Source: Gordonia polyisoprenivorans NBRC 16320 = JCM 10675
Lineage (GTDB): Bacteria > Actinomycetota > Actinomycetes > Mycobacteriales > Mycobacteriaceae
NCBI RefSeq assembly: GCF_000241325.1
Contig: NZ_BAEI01000057.1
Span: forward strand, 62,001-126,000
Length of the DNA stretch: 64,000 nt
Direction: 5' to 3'
Below are positions 17,823 through 27,512 of this stretch, in pieces (position 1 is the stretch's first letter; the number at the start of each line of letters is the position of its first letter). The translations under genes were made by a program, and so were the position numbers. The notes under the pieces are model-generated. The model was not told where the DNA came from. It ran no database searches and saw only the letters and a program-made list of their open reading frames with translations.

Positions 17823-18736
17823 CGTGCGCCTCGATCCATCAGCCGTACCTGGGCGACGGTGACCACGAGCAGGATCAGGAACATGATGGTGGCGACGGTC
17901 GCACCGTACCCGGCGCGGAAGTTGCGGAAGGTCTCCTCGTAGACCTGGTAGACCATCGTCGTCGTGCCGTTACCCAGGGGACCACCGCGGGTCATCACGT
18001 TGATGATGTCGAAGACCTGTAATGAGTTGAGCAACACGGTGATCGAAAGGAAGAACGTCGTCGGACGCAGCTGCGGCAGGAGCACCTTGCGGAAATGTGT
18101 CCAGCCCGAGGCGCCGTCGACGGCGGCCGCCTCGTCGAGATCTGCCCGTTTACCCTGTAGCGCAGCGAGATAGATCACGAACGCGTATCCGAGGTTCTTC
18201 CACACGTAGGTGACGGTGATCATGAACAGCGCCCAGTGGGGTTGCTGATAGAAGTCCGGCGCCGACCCCAGTCCGAGCCGATGCATCAGGTCGTTGATCA
18301 GGCCGAAATTCGGGTCGAACACGAACTGGAAGGCGATGCCGACCGCCGCGCCCGACAGCACGAACGGGGCAAAAACCACCGACCGCACCAGGTTTCGGCC
18401 CTTGAGCTGCCGATCGAGCAGTAACGCCAGCGCCAGTCCGAGGGCCATGCTGCCGACGACCGCGACGACGGTGAACACCACCGTGTTCACGACGATGGTC
18501 GCGGTGTCCTCACGGGTGAACCATTCGCGATAGTTCGCGAGGCCGATGAACGTCGAGCCGGGCGAGGAGATGTTCCAGTCGTAGAACGACATCCGGATGT
18601 TCTCGATCAGCGGCCGATAGGTGAACACCGCCAGCAGAACGAGATTGGGGCCCACGATGGCAAGGAACAGGGCATAGGACTTCCACGGCCGACGCCGGCC
18701 CGCGCGGGGCAGCACATGTTCGTTCACCGATGGCAC
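17819..18736 (-). CDS. ugpA: ABC transporter permease, UgpA/MalF type
   Basis: 305 aa, six predicted membrane helices; the EAA loop DLDEAAAVDGASGWTHFRKV (about residues 198-217) is intact. The start is GTG at 18736, the first gene of the four-gene importer operon. The 132 bp upstream to the map stop presumably carries the promoter. Confidence 0.88.
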   Translation of the reverse strand: MPSVNEHVLPRAGRRRPWKSYALFLAIVGPNLVLLAVFTYRPLIENIRMSFYDWNISSPGSTFIGLANYREWFTREDTATIVVNTVVFTVVAVVGSMALGLALALLLDRQLKGRNLVRSVVFAPFVLSGAAVGIAFQFVFDPNFGLINDLMHRLGLGSAPDFYQQPHWALFMITVTYVWKNLGYAFVIYLAALQGKRADLDEAAAVDGASGWTHFRKVLLPQLRPTTFFLSITVLLNSLQVFDIINVMTRGGPLGNGTTTMVYQVYEETFRNFRAGYGATVATIMFLILLVVTVAQVRLMDRGAR

Positions 18737-18868
18737 CCGGCGAGTATTCAGCCGGCACCTGACCGGACGCGAACGGCTGCGTTGAGCGCCGGTGAGCGAT
18801 ACGTGTCCGGCAGGTGTCGCCGCCTGAATCGGATACGGCGCGTCGCCGCGGTCAGCTGGGCCGAAAGA

Positions 18869-19663
18869 TCAGGACGGTCGGTTGGTGAGGATTCGCGGCC
18901 CGTCGGCGGTGACGGCCACGGTGTGCTCCCAATGTGCGGCACGCGAGCCGTCGTCGGTGACGACCGTCCAGTCGTCGTCGAGAACGCTTGTCTCGGTCGT
19001 GCCCAGGGTGAGCATCGGCTCGATCGCGAGGGTCGACCCGACGACGAGCAGGGGGCCCGAGCCGGGCGCACCCTCATTGGCCAGGAACGGTTCCATGTGC
19101 ATCTCACGACCGATACCGTGACCGCCATAGCCGTCGACGATCCCGAACGCACGATCGAACTCTCGCTCGGCGTCGTGGGTGCCGGTCTCGATGGCGTGCG
19201 AGATGTCGGTGAGGCGTGCGCCGTCGATCATGGCGGCGATCCCGGCCTCCATCGACAGCCGGGTTGCCTCGGAGAGCTCGGCATCGGCCTGCGACAGTTC
19301 ACCGACCCCGAAGGTCCAGGCCGAATCCCCGTGCCAGCCATCGAGAATGGCACCGCAATCGATCGAGACCAGATCGCCCTCGGCGAGAATGACAGTGCTC
19401 GACGGGATTCCGTGCACCACCACGTCGTTGACCGACGAGCAGATCGATCCCGGGAATCCGTGGTAGCCCTTGAACGACGGCACCGCCCCGGCCTGACGGA
19501 TCACGGTCTCGGCGACCTCGTCGAGTTCGAGGGTGCTCACCCCGGGCGCTGCCGCCGCGCGCACGGCAACGAGCGCGGCACCCACGACGGCACCGGCGGC
19601 TTCCATCGCGTCGAGTTCCCCGGCGCTGCGGAACGGCACGCGCTTGCGTTTACGGAATCCCAT
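18869..19663 (-). CDS. map: methionine aminopeptidase type I
   Basis: 264 aa. Removes N-terminal Met from nascent proteins. Metal ligands of the pita-bread fold are visible: D in SIDCGA, D in HGDSAWTF, H in GYGGHGIG, E in LAIEPML and E in WEHTVAV. ATG 19663 is preferred because GGATGAGG is 7-8 nt upstream; two in-frame GTG codons (19669, 19666) directly precede it. It follows adk but is separated by a strong intrinsic terminator, so it probably needs its own promoter or readthrough. Confidence 0.95.
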   Translation of the reverse strand: MGFRKRKRVPFRSAGELDAMEAAGAVVGAALVAVRAAAAPGVSTLELDEVAETVIRQAGAVPSFKGYHGFPGSICSSVNDVVVHGIPSSTVILAEGDLVSIDCGAILDGWHGDSAWTFGVGELSQADAELSEATRLSMEAGIAAMIDGARLTDISHAIETGTHDAEREFDRAFGIVDGYGGHGIGREMHMEPFLANEGAPGSGPLLVVGSTLAIEPMLTLGTTETSVLDDDWTVVTDDGSRAAHWEHTVAVTADGPRILTNRPS

Positions 19664-19693
19664 CACCACACCTCATCCGATCGTCTCGGCTGG

Positions 19694-19740
19694 AAGAAAA
19701 GGCGCCGGGCCACACCGATCGTGCGGTGTGGCCCGGCGCC
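19694..19740 (-). terminator. intrinsic terminator after adk
   Basis: GGCGCCGGGCCACACCG (19701-19717) pairs perfectly with 19724-19740: a 17-bp stem with a 6-nt loop. On the minus strand it is followed by TTTTCTT, the classical U-tract. It ends the secY-adk transcript before map. Confidence 0.88.
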
Positions 19741-19764
19741 GGAAAATACTTGTGTCGGTGGACG

Positions 19765-20318
19765 TCAGGAGACGCCGGCACCGAGTGCGCTCAGCACCCG
19801 CTGATGCACGTCCTGGATGTCGCCGACCGCGTCGATCGTCTTCACCTGATCGCCGTAGTAGTCCAGCAGCGGCGCGGTCTCCTTCTGATACACCGACATC
19901 CGATTGCGGATGACCTCTTCGGTGTCATCGGCACGGCCACGGGCCAGCATGCGCTCGACGACGACGTCGGGGTCGACCACGAACGACAGCACCGCATCCA
20001 GCGAGGAATCGAGACCGTCGAGGATCTCGGCGAGGGCGTCGGCCTGCTCGGTCGACCGCGGGAATCCGTCGAGGATGAATCCCTTCGACGCATCCGGCTC
20101 GCCGACCCGGGCGCGCACCATGTCGACGGTGATCTCCGAGGGCACGAGGTCACCGGCGTCGAGATACCGCTTGGCTTCGATGCCCACGGCGGTGCCCTGT
20201 GAGATGTTGGCGCGGAACAGATCACCGGTGGAGATGTGCGGGATGCCGAGCGATTCGCTCAACAGTTCCGCCTGGGTACCTTTGCCTGCTCCGGGGGGCC
20301 GAGAATGACAAGTCTCAC
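19765..20318 (-). CDS. adk: adenylate kinase, frameshifted in the P-loop as given
   Basis: Converts ATP plus AMP to two ADP; essential. The GTG at 20318 overlaps the secY stop by 4 bp (GTGA) and reads MRLVILGPP. The expected [13 protein letters not shown] is broken by one missing base near 20291-20297 (minus strand CCCCCCGGAGCAGG where CCCCCCGGGAGCAGG would restore the frame). The remainder, from about 20262 ([15 protein letters not shown]), is intact through [10 protein letters not shown] to the stop, for 165 residues. Restored length is 184 aa, normal for the family. Starting at the in-frame TTG at 20262 would give a protein without Walker A, unlikely to be active. A sequencing or assembly error is the simplest explanation. 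Confidence 0.85.
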
Positions 20319-21637
20319 TTCAGGAATCCTTCGTACTTGCGTTGCATCAATTGACTGTTGACCTGCTTCATCGTGTCCAGTCCCACGCCGACCATGATCA
20401 ACACGGCCGTGCCCCCAAATGGCAGGTTCTGAACACCACCACTGTTCCCGATCTCCAGGAACAGGTTCGGCAGTACCGCGATGATACCCAGGTAGATCGA
20501 ACCCGGCAGGGTGATGCGACTGAGCACATACCCGAGGTAGTCCGCGGTCGGTTGCCCCGGGCGGATACCCGGGATGAAGCCACCGTACTTCTTCATGTCA
20601 TCGGCACGTTCCTCCGGATTGAAGGTCACCGCCACGTAGAAGTACGTGAAGAAGATGATCATCAGGAAGTACACGATGATGTAGACGTAGTTGCTCGGGT
20701 CGGCGAGATAGGTGCTGACCCAACGCTGCCAGCCCGACGGCGCCTCCGACGAGCTCTGCGTGAGCTGCACGATGAGCTGCGGCAGATACAGCAGTGACGA
20801 GGCGAAGATGACCGGGATGACGCCGGCCTGGTTGACCTTGAGCGGCAGGTAGGTCGACGACCCGCCGTACATCTTGCGGCCCACCATGCGCTTGGCGTAC
20901 TGCACCGGGATGCGCCGCTGGCCCTGCTCGATGAAGACCACACCGGCGACGATGATGAGCACCGCGACCACGACGAGCCCGAAGACCAGGCCGCCTCGGC
21001 TGGTGAGGATCGTGCGTCCCTCGGCGGGGATACGGGCGGCGATGCCCGCGAAGATCAGTAGCGACATGCCGTTGCCGATGCCGCGTTCGGTGATCAGCTC
21101 ACCGAACCACATCACCAGGCAGGCGCCTGCGGTCATCACCAGGACGATGATCGTCAGGCCCAGGATCGACTTGTCGTTGAGGATGTTGTCGCCGCAACTC
21201 GAGGGCAGCAGGTTGCCGCGCACGGCCAGTGCCACGATGCCGGTGGACTGCAGCAACGCCAGCGCGACCGTCAGGTAGCGGGTGTACTGCGTCATCTTGG
21301 CCTGACCCGACTGGCCCTCCTTGCGGAGTTGCTCGAAGCGCGGGATGACCACCGTCAGCAACTGCACGATGATGCTGGCCGTGATGTAGGGCATGATGCC
21401 GATCGCGAACACCGACAGCTGCAGCAGTGCGCCGCCGGAGAACAAGTTGATCAGCGAATAGACCTGGTTGCCGCCACCACTGTTGATGGTGTCGATGCAC
21501 TTGTGCACCTCGACGTAGTTCACGCCCGGTGAGGGAACCGTCGCCCCCAGGCGATACAGCACGATGATGCCGATGACGAAGAGGATCTTCTTCCTCAGAT
21601 CGGGCGTCCTGAAGGCCGCGATGAGGGGGGAGAGCAC
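20315..21637 (-). CDS. secY: preprotein translocase subunit SecY
   Basis: 440 aa, ten predicted membrane helices. It forms the SecYEG channel. Typical landmarks: [24 protein letters not shown] near the N-terminus (helix 1), the helix-2 plug region [22 protein letters not shown] and the C-terminal [12 protein letters not shown]. It starts 334 bp after rplO, so it probably has its own promoter, and is coupled to adk by a 4-bp overlap. Confidence 0.97.
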   Translation of the reverse strand: MLSPLIAAFRTPDLRKKILFVIGIIVLYRLGATVPSPGVNYVEVHKCIDTINSGGGNQVYSLINLFSGGALLQLSVFAIGIMPYITASIIVQLLTVVIPRFEQLRKEGQSGQAKMTQYTRYLTVALALLQSTGIVALAVRGNLLPSSCGDNILNDKSILGLTIIVLVMTAGACLVMWFGELITERGIGNGMSLLIFAGIAARIPAEGRTILTSRGGLVFGLVVVAVLIIVAGVVFIEQGQRRIPVQYAKRMVGRKMYGGSSTYLPLKVNQAGVIPVIFASSLLYLPQLIVQLTQSSSEAPSGWQRWVSTYLADPSNYVYIIVYFLMIIFFTYFYVAVTFNPEERADDMKKYGGFIPGIRPGQPTADYLGYVLSRITLPGSIYLGIIAVLPNLFLEIGNSGGVQNLPFGGTAVLIMVGVGLDTMKQVNSQLMQRKYEGFLK

Positions 21638-21971
21638 TAATTCCTCCTAGAACGACCACGCGTCATCTTGCACCGGGTGTCCGGCTCACGTGCTCGGCAA
21701 TCGACATTGATCAGTGGTTGCGGGGCAACAACGGTGAAACTCTAACAGCCGCTCGCGCGCGGCCCGTCCGACGTCTGGTGTGACGTCGTCGGCCGGGCAC
21801 GGCCGTCGCGGCCGCCACCTTCCGATGGCGGCCGACGCTCGGACGTCATCCCCCCGGGCGCCGGTGACCACAATAGACGTCGTGGTCGGCCGGGTGCCCC
21901 GACGCCGAGGTCCGCAGCGGCGACGACGCGGTGTCGCATCCGCTACGGACCTCGGCTACCTGCATTTTTTC
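21638..21971 (-). other. rplO-secY intergenic region, two large inverted repeats
   Basis: There is no gene in 334 bp. GCCGAGGTCCG (21904-21914) pairs with CGGACCTCGGC (21946-21956) just after the rplO stop, a likely terminator stem without a U-tract on the minus strand. TGACGTC (21781-21787)/GACGTCA (21842-21848) encloses CGGCCGCC (21809-21816)/GGCGGCCG (21827-21834). A possible secY -10 (TAGAGT, minus strand, about 21738-21743) is weak. Confidence 0.5.
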
Positions 21972-22412
21972 TTACTGCTCGGTCGCGCTGCCACCGGCAG
22001 CGGCGATCTTCTCCTTGGCCGATGCGGTGAATTTGTCGGCGGTGACGTTGACCGCCACACCGAGTTCACCGTCGCCGAGGACCTTCACGAGCTTGTTCTT
22101 GCGGACGGCTCCGGCGGCGACGAGCTCGTCGACGCCGATGGTGCCGCCCTGCGGGAACAGACGGGCGATGTCGCCGACGTTGACGACCTGATACTCGATC
22201 CGGTTGCGGTTGGTGAAGCCCTTGAGCTTCGGCAGCCGCATGTGGATCGGCATCTGGCCACCCTCGAAGGCGGCGGGCACGTTCTTGCGTGCCTTGGTGC
22301 CCTTGGTGCCGCGGCCGGCGGTCTTGCCCTTGGAGCCCTCGCCGCGACCCACACGGGTCTTGTCGGTCTTCGCGCCCGGAGCGGGGCGAAGATGGTGGAG
22401 CTTGATGGTCAT
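21972..22412 (-). CDS. rplO: 50S ribosomal protein L15
   Basis: 146 aa. The Gly/Lys-rich N-terminus ([20 protein letters not shown], then [10 protein letters not shown]) and the [18 protein letters not shown] signature are diagnostic. It overlaps the rpmD stop by 4 bp (ATGA). Last gene of this part of the spc operon; a terminator-like hairpin follows. Confidence 0.98.
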   Translation of the reverse strand: MTIKLHHLRPAPGAKTDKTRVGRGEGSKGKTAGRGTKGTKARKNVPAAFEGGQMPIHMRLPKLKGFTNRNRIEYQVVNVGDIARLFPQGGTIGVDELVAAGAVRKNKLVKVLGDGELGVAVNVTADKFTASAKEKIAAAGGSATEQ

Positions 22413-22594
22413 GACTTAACCTCTTCGACTGTCACGAGGTGCGAAACCACGTTGATCAGACCGCGGTTGATCGGGGTGTCCTCGCGGGTGACCGACTTGC
22501 GGATGCCCTTGAGGCCGAGCGTCCGCAGGCTGTCACGCTGGTTCTTCTTGGTACCGATGGTGCCCTTGACCTGGGTGATCTTCAGCTGTGCCAT
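22409..22594 (-). CDS. rpmD: 50S ribosomal protein L30
   Basis: 61 aa, start [20 protein letters not shown], the standard bacterial L30. ATG 22594 is chosen by family length; a GTG at 22603 overlapping the rpsE stop is also in frame but adds three atypical residues. Confidence 0.97.
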   Translation of the reverse strand: MAQLKITQVKGTIGTKKNQRDSLRTLGLKGIRKSVTREDTPINRGLINVVSHLVTVEEVKS

Positions 22595-22599
22595 CTCTC

Positions 22600-23247
22600 T
22601 CACACTCCCTGGCCGGCACGGGCGCGGAGCATACCGGCCGGTGCCACGTCTTCGATGGGGAGACCACGACGAGCCGCGACCTCTTCCGGACGCTGCAGCA
22701 TCTTCAGGGCGGCCACGGTGGCGTGGACGACGTTGATCGCGTTGTCCGAGCCGAGGCTCTTGGCGAGAACGTCATGGACGCCCGCGCACTCGAGCACGGC
22801 ACGCACCGCGCCACCGGCGATCACACCGGTACCGGGGCTGGCCGGACGCAGCATCACGACACCGGCGGCGGCCTCACCCTGAACCGGGTGGGTCACGGTG
22901 CCACCGATCAGCGGAACGCGGAAGAAGTTCTTGCGAGCCTCTTCGACGCCCTTCTGGATCGCGGCCGGGACTTCCTTGGCCTTGCCGTAGCCGACACCGA
23001 CCATGCCCTGGCCGTCGCCGACCACCACGAGAGCGGTGAAGGAGAACCGGCGGCCACCCTTGACCACCTTGGACACACGGTTGATCGCGACGACCCGCTC
23101 GAGCTGGTTGCGGTCGTTGTCGCGGCCACCGCGGTCACCGCCGCGACGGTCACGGCCGCCCCGGCGATCGTTGCGGTCTCCGCTTGCGTTGTTGTTGTTG
23201 TCGTTTCCGGCGGGTCCGTTTCCGCCGTCACGCTGACGTCCGGGCAT
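22600..23247 (-). CDS. rpsE: 30S ribosomal protein S5 with RGG/Asn-rich N-terminal extension
   Basis: 215 aa. The conserved double-stranded RNA-binding and C-terminal domains start at about residue 48 ([20 protein letters not shown]) and include [17 protein letters not shown] and [15 protein letters not shown]. The first 47 residues are low-complexity: NNNN and repeated RRGGRD units rich in Arg, Gly, Asp and Asn. Extended S5 N-termini are common in actinobacteria. ATG 23247 was selected; the frame is open upstream into non-conserved sequence. Confidence 0.97.
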   Translation of the reverse strand: MPGRQRDGGNGPAGNDNNNNASGDRNDRRGGRDRRGGDRGGRDNDRNQLERVVAINRVSKVVKGGRRFSFTALVVVGDGQGMVGVGYGKAKEVPAAIQKGVEEARKNFFRVPLIGGTVTHPVQGEAAAGVVMLRPASPGTGVIAGGAVRAVLECAGVHDVLAKSLGSDNAINVVHATVAALKMLQRPEEVAARRGLPIEDVAPAGMLRARAGQGV

Positions 23248-23290
23248 CAGAGGATCCCTCCGGTCTTGGTTTGGGTACGTGTGGTCATCA

Positions 23291-23695
23291 TCAGAACTGC
23301 AGGCCTCCCTCACGGGCGGCGTCGGCGAGCGCGGCGATCCGGCCGTGGTAGTCCTTGCCACCACGGTCGAACACGACGGCGTCGATGCCGGCGGCCTTGG
23401 CGCGCTCGGCGATCAGCTCGCCGACCTTGCGGGCCTGGGCGGACTTGTCGCCGCCGGCCGCGCGGACGTCGGCCTCGATGGTCGACGCCGCGGCCAGCGT
23501 GTGGCCGGCGAGGTCGTCGATCAGCTGCACGTGGATGTGGCGGCTGCTGCGCTTGACCGCGAGACGCGGACGCACCGGCGTGCCGGCGACCTTCTTGCGC
23601 AGGCGGAAGTGACGACGGTTGGTCGCGGTGCGACGGCGGGTCGACACATCCTTGCCGAGGGGCTTGCGGACTGTCTTGGCTGCTGTATCACTCAT
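23291..23695 (-). CDS. rplR: 50S ribosomal protein L18
   Basis: 134 aa. The core has [33 protein letters not shown] and the C-terminal [20 protein letters not shown], the 5S rRNA-binding signature. The N-terminal [15 protein letters not shown] is a short extension typical of Mycobacteriales. 3 bp after the rplF stop. Confidence 0.97.
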   Translation of the reverse strand: MSDTAAKTVRKPLGKDVSTRRRTATNRRHFRLRKKVAGTPVRPRLAVKRSSRHIHVQLIDDLAGHTLAAASTIEADVRAAGGDKSAQARKVGELIAERAKAAGIDAVVFDRGGKDYHGRIAALADAAREGGLQF

Positions 23696-23698
23696 GGC

Positions 23699-24235
23699 TT
23701 ACTTACCCGTCTTTCCGACCTTGCGACGGATCTGCTCGCCTTCGTAGCGAATGCCCTTGCCCTTGTACGGGTCCGGGCGACGCAGGCGGCGGATGTTCGC
23801 CGAGATCTGGCCGACTTGCTGCTTGTCGATACCCGACACCGAGAACTTGGTGGGCGACTCGACGGCAAAGGTGATGCCCTCGGGAGCCTCGATCGGCACG
23901 GGATGGCTGTAACCGAGCGCGAACTCGAGGTCCTTGCCCTTGGCCTGGACGCGGTAGCCGACACCGAAGATTTCCATCTTGTTGGTGTAGCCCTTGGTCA
24001 CGCCCTCCACGAGGTTGGCGACCAGCGAGCGGTTCAGGCCGTGCAGGGCACGGTTGCGGCGCTCGTCGTTGGGCCGGGTGACCACGATGGTGGCGTCTTC
24101 CTGCGCGACGGTGATCGGCGCGGTGACGGTGTGGCTGAGTTCGCCCTTGGGTCCCTTGACGGTGATGGTCTGGCCGTCGATGGAGACGGTGACGCCCGCG
24201 GGGATCTCGATCGGGTTCTTACCGATACGCGACAT
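23699..24235 (-). CDS. rplF: 50S ribosomal protein L6
   Basis: 178 aa. Starts [15 protein letters not shown]; two L6 repeats, with the C-terminal [19 protein letters not shown] motif. ATG 24235 is fixed by the family start, 17 bp after the rpsH stop. Confidence 0.98.
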   Translation of the reverse strand: MSRIGKNPIEIPAGVTVSIDGQTITVKGPKGELSHTVTAPITVAQEDATIVVTRPNDERRNRALHGLNRSLVANLVEGVTKGYTNKMEIFGVGYRVQAKGKDLEFALGYSHPVPIEAPEGITFAVESPTKFSVSGIDKQQVGQISANIRRLRRPDPYKGKGIRYEGEQIRRKVGKTGK

Positions 24236-24251
24236 GTTTGTGTACCTCCCC

Positions 24252-24650
24252 TTACCAGACGTAGGCGAGGACTTCGCCGCCCACGCCCTGGTTGGCTGCC
24301 TGGCGATCGGTGAGCAGACCGGACGACGTGGAGATGATGGCCACGCCGAGGCCACCCAGGACCTTGGGCAGGTTGGTGGACTTGGCATACACCCGCAGAC
24401 CCGGCTTGGACACGCGGCGCAGACCGGCGATGCTGCGCTCCCGCGAGGGGCCGTACTTGAGGGCGACGACGAGGTTCTTGCCGACCTCCGCATCTTCGGT
24501 GCGGTAGTCGGTGATGTAGCCCTCACGCTTGAGGATCTCGGCGATGTTCACCTTGATCTTCGACGAGGGAAGAGTCACCTCGTCGTGGAACGCCGAATTG
24601 GCGTTACGCAGACGTGTCAAGAAGTCTGCGATCGGGTCAGTCATGGTCAT
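24252..24650 (-). CDS. rpsH: 30S ribosomal protein S8
   Basis: 132 aa. [15 protein letters not shown] start and C-terminal [13 protein letters not shown] are the two S8 signatures. ATG 24650 or 24644 (MTMTDP) could be used. In E. coli S8 regulates the spc operon at rplE; here it is the first gene of its block with its own promoter and a ~225-nt leader. Confidence 0.98.
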   Translation of the reverse strand: MTMTDPIADFLTRLRNANSAFHDEVTLPSSKIKVNIAEILKREGYITDYRTEDAEVGKNLVVALKYGPSRERSIAGLRRVSKPGLRVYAKSTNLPKVLGGLGVAIISTSSGLLTDRQAANQGVGGEVLAYVW

Positions 24651-24880
24651 GGTTGACCGTCAACCTTTCTCGTAGCGGTTCCCATACAGCGCCGGTCAGC
24701 GATGTGACTCCAGAGGATCGCTCCCCTGACCTGCGGTGGGCCTTCCACGAAGTGGATAGTTGTTATCTGTTCTCGTCGCCGATGCCCTTGGCTTTTCACC
24801 AGCACCGGAGACTGTTCAGTTGTGGTCCACACGCGTACGTGTGGTGAGTCCCTGGCACCTGAGGTGCACAGGCAACCGGT
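24651..24880 (-). promoter_or_regulatory. long structured leader of the rpsH operon
   Basis: Untranslated leader of about 225 nt. Hairpins visible: GGTCA...AGCGAT paired across 24694-24703 and 24717-24731; CCACACG/CGTGTGG at 24827-24833 and 24838-24844; GCACCT/AGGTGC near 24855-24867. It shares the short strings GGAAGGCCC and GAAAAGCC with the rplN leader. A ribosomal-protein binding site is possible but unproven. Confidence 0.5.
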
Positions 24881-24882
24881 CT

Positions 24883-24911
24883 AGTGTAGAGAATTCGCTG
24901 GCCAGACCCAA
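24883..24911 (-). promoter_or_regulatory. rpsH operon promoter
   Basis: Minus-strand -35 TTGGGT (24906-24911), 17-bp spacer, -10 TACACT (24883-24888), followed by AGACCGGTTGCCT. The rplN promoter has nearly the same layout and downstream sequence, which supports both calls. Confidence 0.7.
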
Positions 24912-24948
24912 ATCGCCGCCGGCAGCGCCGTCTCCACAGCGACAGCGC

Positions 24949-25710
24949 TCAGGGCGTGAGTGAGAAGTCGTATCGCGAGGTCGGCACGACGTCGAGTTCC
25001 CGGTCGGCGCCGAAGCGCGCGACGCTGGCCAGCATGGCGGTCAGCCGCCGCTGCAGTTCTTCATCGTCGCCGTCGCTGCCATAGAACGCGTGAGGGTCGG
25101 AGATGGCCGCCATCGGGAACAGCTCTTCGACGATGCCGGTCACCCGCACATCTCCTCGGTCGCCGGAATCCGTTGTCAGACAACGCTCGACGATGTTCTG
25201 GTAGTAGCCGAAGGTCGCCTGGGTGTCGATGGCCACCTGTGTGTGCTCGTCGAGCCAGATCCGCAGCCATTCGTCATGGGCGAGATCCTGTGGCCGTCGC
25301 AGGAAGGCGATATTGGCCAGTGCGTCGACGCGCGTGCCGTCGGCGGTCGGCGGCGGGTCGAGCGGCGCACGGGTCTGCACCTCCCACGCCGCGAAGCTGT
25401 CCACATGTGCGTCGATGCTCTCGAGCGCTGCGGTGGCATCAGGGGCCCAGACGCTGATCACCGCATCGATCGGCGGGTCGAAGGTGGAGATCCGCATCGC
25501 CCCCTGCACCGCGTCGTCGGAGATGTTGATCTGGAGACGTCGGACTCCCGCGGACGCGCAGTCGGCTCGAAATGTCGGGGTCAGTAGCTGCCCGCTCCCC
25601 CAGACCGCCACCATCACCTTTCGATCCCCGAGACGCCGGCTCATGTCGGTGAGGGTAGCGGCGCCGAAGCCGCCGGCGGTCGAGATCGGCTCGACCGACC
25701 GGATGACCAT
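24949..25710 (-). CDS. EthD-domain-like protein of unknown function
   Basis: 253 aa, no signal or membrane segment. Two dimeric alpha/beta-barrel (EthD-like) repeats appear: KVMVAVWG near residue 31 opens the first, and NIAFLRRPQDLAHDEWLRIW followed by LDEHTQVAI (about 142-170) the second. The latter resembles the conserved EthD stretch around a Trp and His. The C-terminal half includes VRVTGIVEELFP and MLASVARFGADRELDV. Function unknown; family members are linked to degradation pathways. The true start may be the ATG at 25646 just before the first conserved strand. Confidence 0.65.
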   Translation of the reverse strand: MVIRSVEPISTAGGFGAATLTDMSRRLGDRKVMVAVWGSGQLLTPTFRADCASAGVRRLQINISDDAVQGAMRISTFDPPIDAVISVWAPDATAALESIDAHVDSFAAWEVQTRAPLDPPPTADGTRVDALANIAFLRRPQDLAHDEWLRIWLDEHTQVAIDTQATFGYYQNIVERCLTTDSGDRGDVRVTGIVEELFPMAAISDPHAFYGSDGDDEELQRRLTAMLASVARFGADRELDVVPTSRYDFSLTP

Positions 25711-25747
25711 CGGCCCCGCACGCCGGGTTCGGCGTTAGTCTGCCGAA

Positions 25748-26509
25748 GTGAACTGGGAAGTGTTGTCATGCGGCCTGCGCGGTCACGAGACCTATCGCCC
25801 CGACGAGTCCGAACTCGCCGATCGCCTGCACGTCGACAGCGCCGCCGGCCAGGCGTGGCGGTGTCTGCGATGCGGCGACTTCGCCGTGGGTGAGCCCCGA
25901 CGCAGCGGTCCCGCCGACCACGCACCCGAGGTTCCACGCGGCGCGCTGCTGCGCGACCTGATCATCATGCGGGTGCTGGCCGTCGAGCGGCTGCTCCGCG
26001 GCCTGTTCCTGGTGCTCGCGGGCGTCTTCGTCATCGAACTGCGCCACAGCCAGCAGACGCTGCAGGAGAAGTTCGACGCCGAGCTGCCGTTGTTGCGGCC
26101 GATCGCCGACCAAATCGGCTGGAACATCGACGATTCCAAGGTCGTCAGCTGGATCGAGAAGGCGACGACGCTCTCGAGCACGACGATCGTCCTTGTCGGA
26201 TGCGCCCTGCTCGCTTATGGCGCAAGCCAATTCGTCGAGGCCTTCGGTCTGTGGTTCGCCAAACGATGGGGCGAGTACTTCGCGGTGATCGTCACCAGCA
26301 TCTTCATCCCGCTCGAGGTCTACGAACTCGTCGAGCGTGTGACGGTGTTCAAGGTGCTGCTGCTCGCCGTCAACGTGGCCGCGGTCATCTGGCTGATCTG
26401 GAGCAAACGCCTGTTCGGGGTGCGCGGCGGCGGGAAGGCCTACCACGCCCAGCACAGCGCCGAGAGTCTGCTGACGGTCGAGCGGGCAGCCGTCGCCGAC
26501 GGACACTGA
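25748..26509 (+). CDS. DUF2127 family membrane protein
   Basis: 253 aa, GTG start. The first 65 residues are soluble and contain CLRC and CGLRGH, a possible metal site. Four predicted membrane helices follow (about 82-100, 142-160, 178-196, 205-222). ASQFVEAFGLWFAKRWGEYF and FIPLEVYELVERV are the conserved DUF2127 segments. Function unknown. Divergent from the EthD-like gene with 37 bp between starts. Confidence 0.8.
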   Translation: MNWEVLSCGLRGHETYRPDESELADRLHVDSAAGQAWRCLRCGDFAVGEPRRSGPADHAPEVPRGALLRDLIIMRVLAVERLLRGLFLVLAGVFVIELRHSQQTLQEKFDAELPLLRPIADQIGWNIDDSKVVSWIEKATTLSSTTIVLVGCALLAYGASQFVEAFGLWFAKRWGEYFAVIVTSIFIPLEVYELVERVTVFKVLLLAVNVAAVIWLIWSKRLFGVRGGGKAYHAQHSAESLLTVERAAVADGH

Positions 26510-26589
26510 TCCACAGCCGCCGAAAGGCACGATCCACAGTTCCCTCGCGGTTGGTTCCGAACCCGGCCCCCGGGTGCAAGAGTGAAGGC

Positions 26590-26919
26590 ATGGACACCAG
26601 CCACCTGACCTCGCTCGTCGACCAACTGATCGGGACCGCCCACCGCAGCCGCAGCGGCCGGGCGGCGCAGACCCTGCACGGCGACTCCTCACATCGGCTT
26701 CGGCACACCGTCATCGCCCTGGTGGCCGGGCGTGAACTGGCCGAACACGAGAGCCCCGCGGAGGGCAGCGTGCAGGTGCTGCACGGCCGGGTGACCATCA
26801 CCGCCGGCGACGATGTCTGGAAGGGGCGTCGGGGCGATCTGGTGATGCTGCCCGACGCGCGGCACAGCCTGTCGGCACAACAGGATTCGGCGATTCTGCT
26901 GACGGTGATCACGGGGTAG
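26590..26919 (+). CDS. small cupin-domain protein
   Basis: 109 aa single cupin fold. The two cupin motifs are recognisable as ELAEHESPAEGSVQVLHGRV (residues 54-73) and GDLVMLPDARHSL (82-94), with His and Glu positions of a metal site partly conserved. ATG at 26590 after GTGAAGG. It resembles stand-alone LuxR-adjacent or stress-related cupins; the reaction is unknown. A bulged hairpin follows the stop. Confidence 0.8.
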   Translation: MDTSHLTSLVDQLIGTAHRSRSGRAAQTLHGDSSHRLRHTVIALVAGRELAEHESPAEGSVQVLHGRVTITAGDDVWKGRRGDLVMLPDARHSLSAQQDSAILLTVITG

Positions 26920-27512
26920 GGCTTTCGGGTCCGCTGAAGAGACCGAAAGCACCTACTCCTCGCACCTCGTCAGGATTTGCCTTACCTCACGGTGGGCAGG
27001 CCGAAGAGTGTCGATCGTCGCTGTAGCCCTCTCCGAAACCGTGAATGGAACCCGGCCACACCTTGGCGATCCCGTGTCGACGGCCGTGGAAGCGCCATTC
27101 TCCCGCAATGGAACCCAGCTGCGAAGACCGGGACCATCAGCGCGCCGCCATCAATCGACGACGACACCCTCATCGGCTCAATGGAACACGGATCGAACTC
27201 AGGGCGACACGCAACCGCAGCTCGGACGCAGGTTTTACGCTCTACATGCCAACCACACCAGCCATGCCGAGGTTCGTCAGCACACGGCGGTCGTAACATA
27301 CAGGTGACGTAACATACTGGGAGCGTATGTTGAGACGTTGGTATGCACTTCGTCAACCGCAGGCGCGAATTAGCGGACCTCGGTCGCTGGTCGACAACGC
27401 CTTAGCGGTGACCTCGAACGATGTGCTCGAACCGGATTCCTGACCACTCGAGGACAACTCACGGCTGCCTGATCTGGACGCTCTTCGTTCGAACGGCCTC
27501 GGCAGCGATGTC
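26920..27512. other. 593-bp convergent gap with repeats, no credible gene
   Basis: Holds a terminator-like hairpin after the cupin gene: GCTTTCGGGTC (26921-26931) with GACCGAAAGC (26941-26950), one bulge. GTAACATAC occurs at 27293-27301 and 27309-27317 with a partial inverted copy GTATGTT at 27325-27331. AATGGAAC occurs near 27044, 27107 and 27180. The stretch looks less GC-rich than its surroundings and its short ORFs lack recognisable content. It marks the downstream edge of the Z1 operon. Confidence 0.5.

Noticed and set aside
27044-27189. AATGGAAC repeats as a possible CRISPR array
   Set aside because: Only 8-10 bp, three copies, uneven spacing and no cas genes.
27008-27312. Short plus-strand frames in the convergent gap
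   Set aside because: Mutually overlapping, no ribosome-binding site, no recognisable content.
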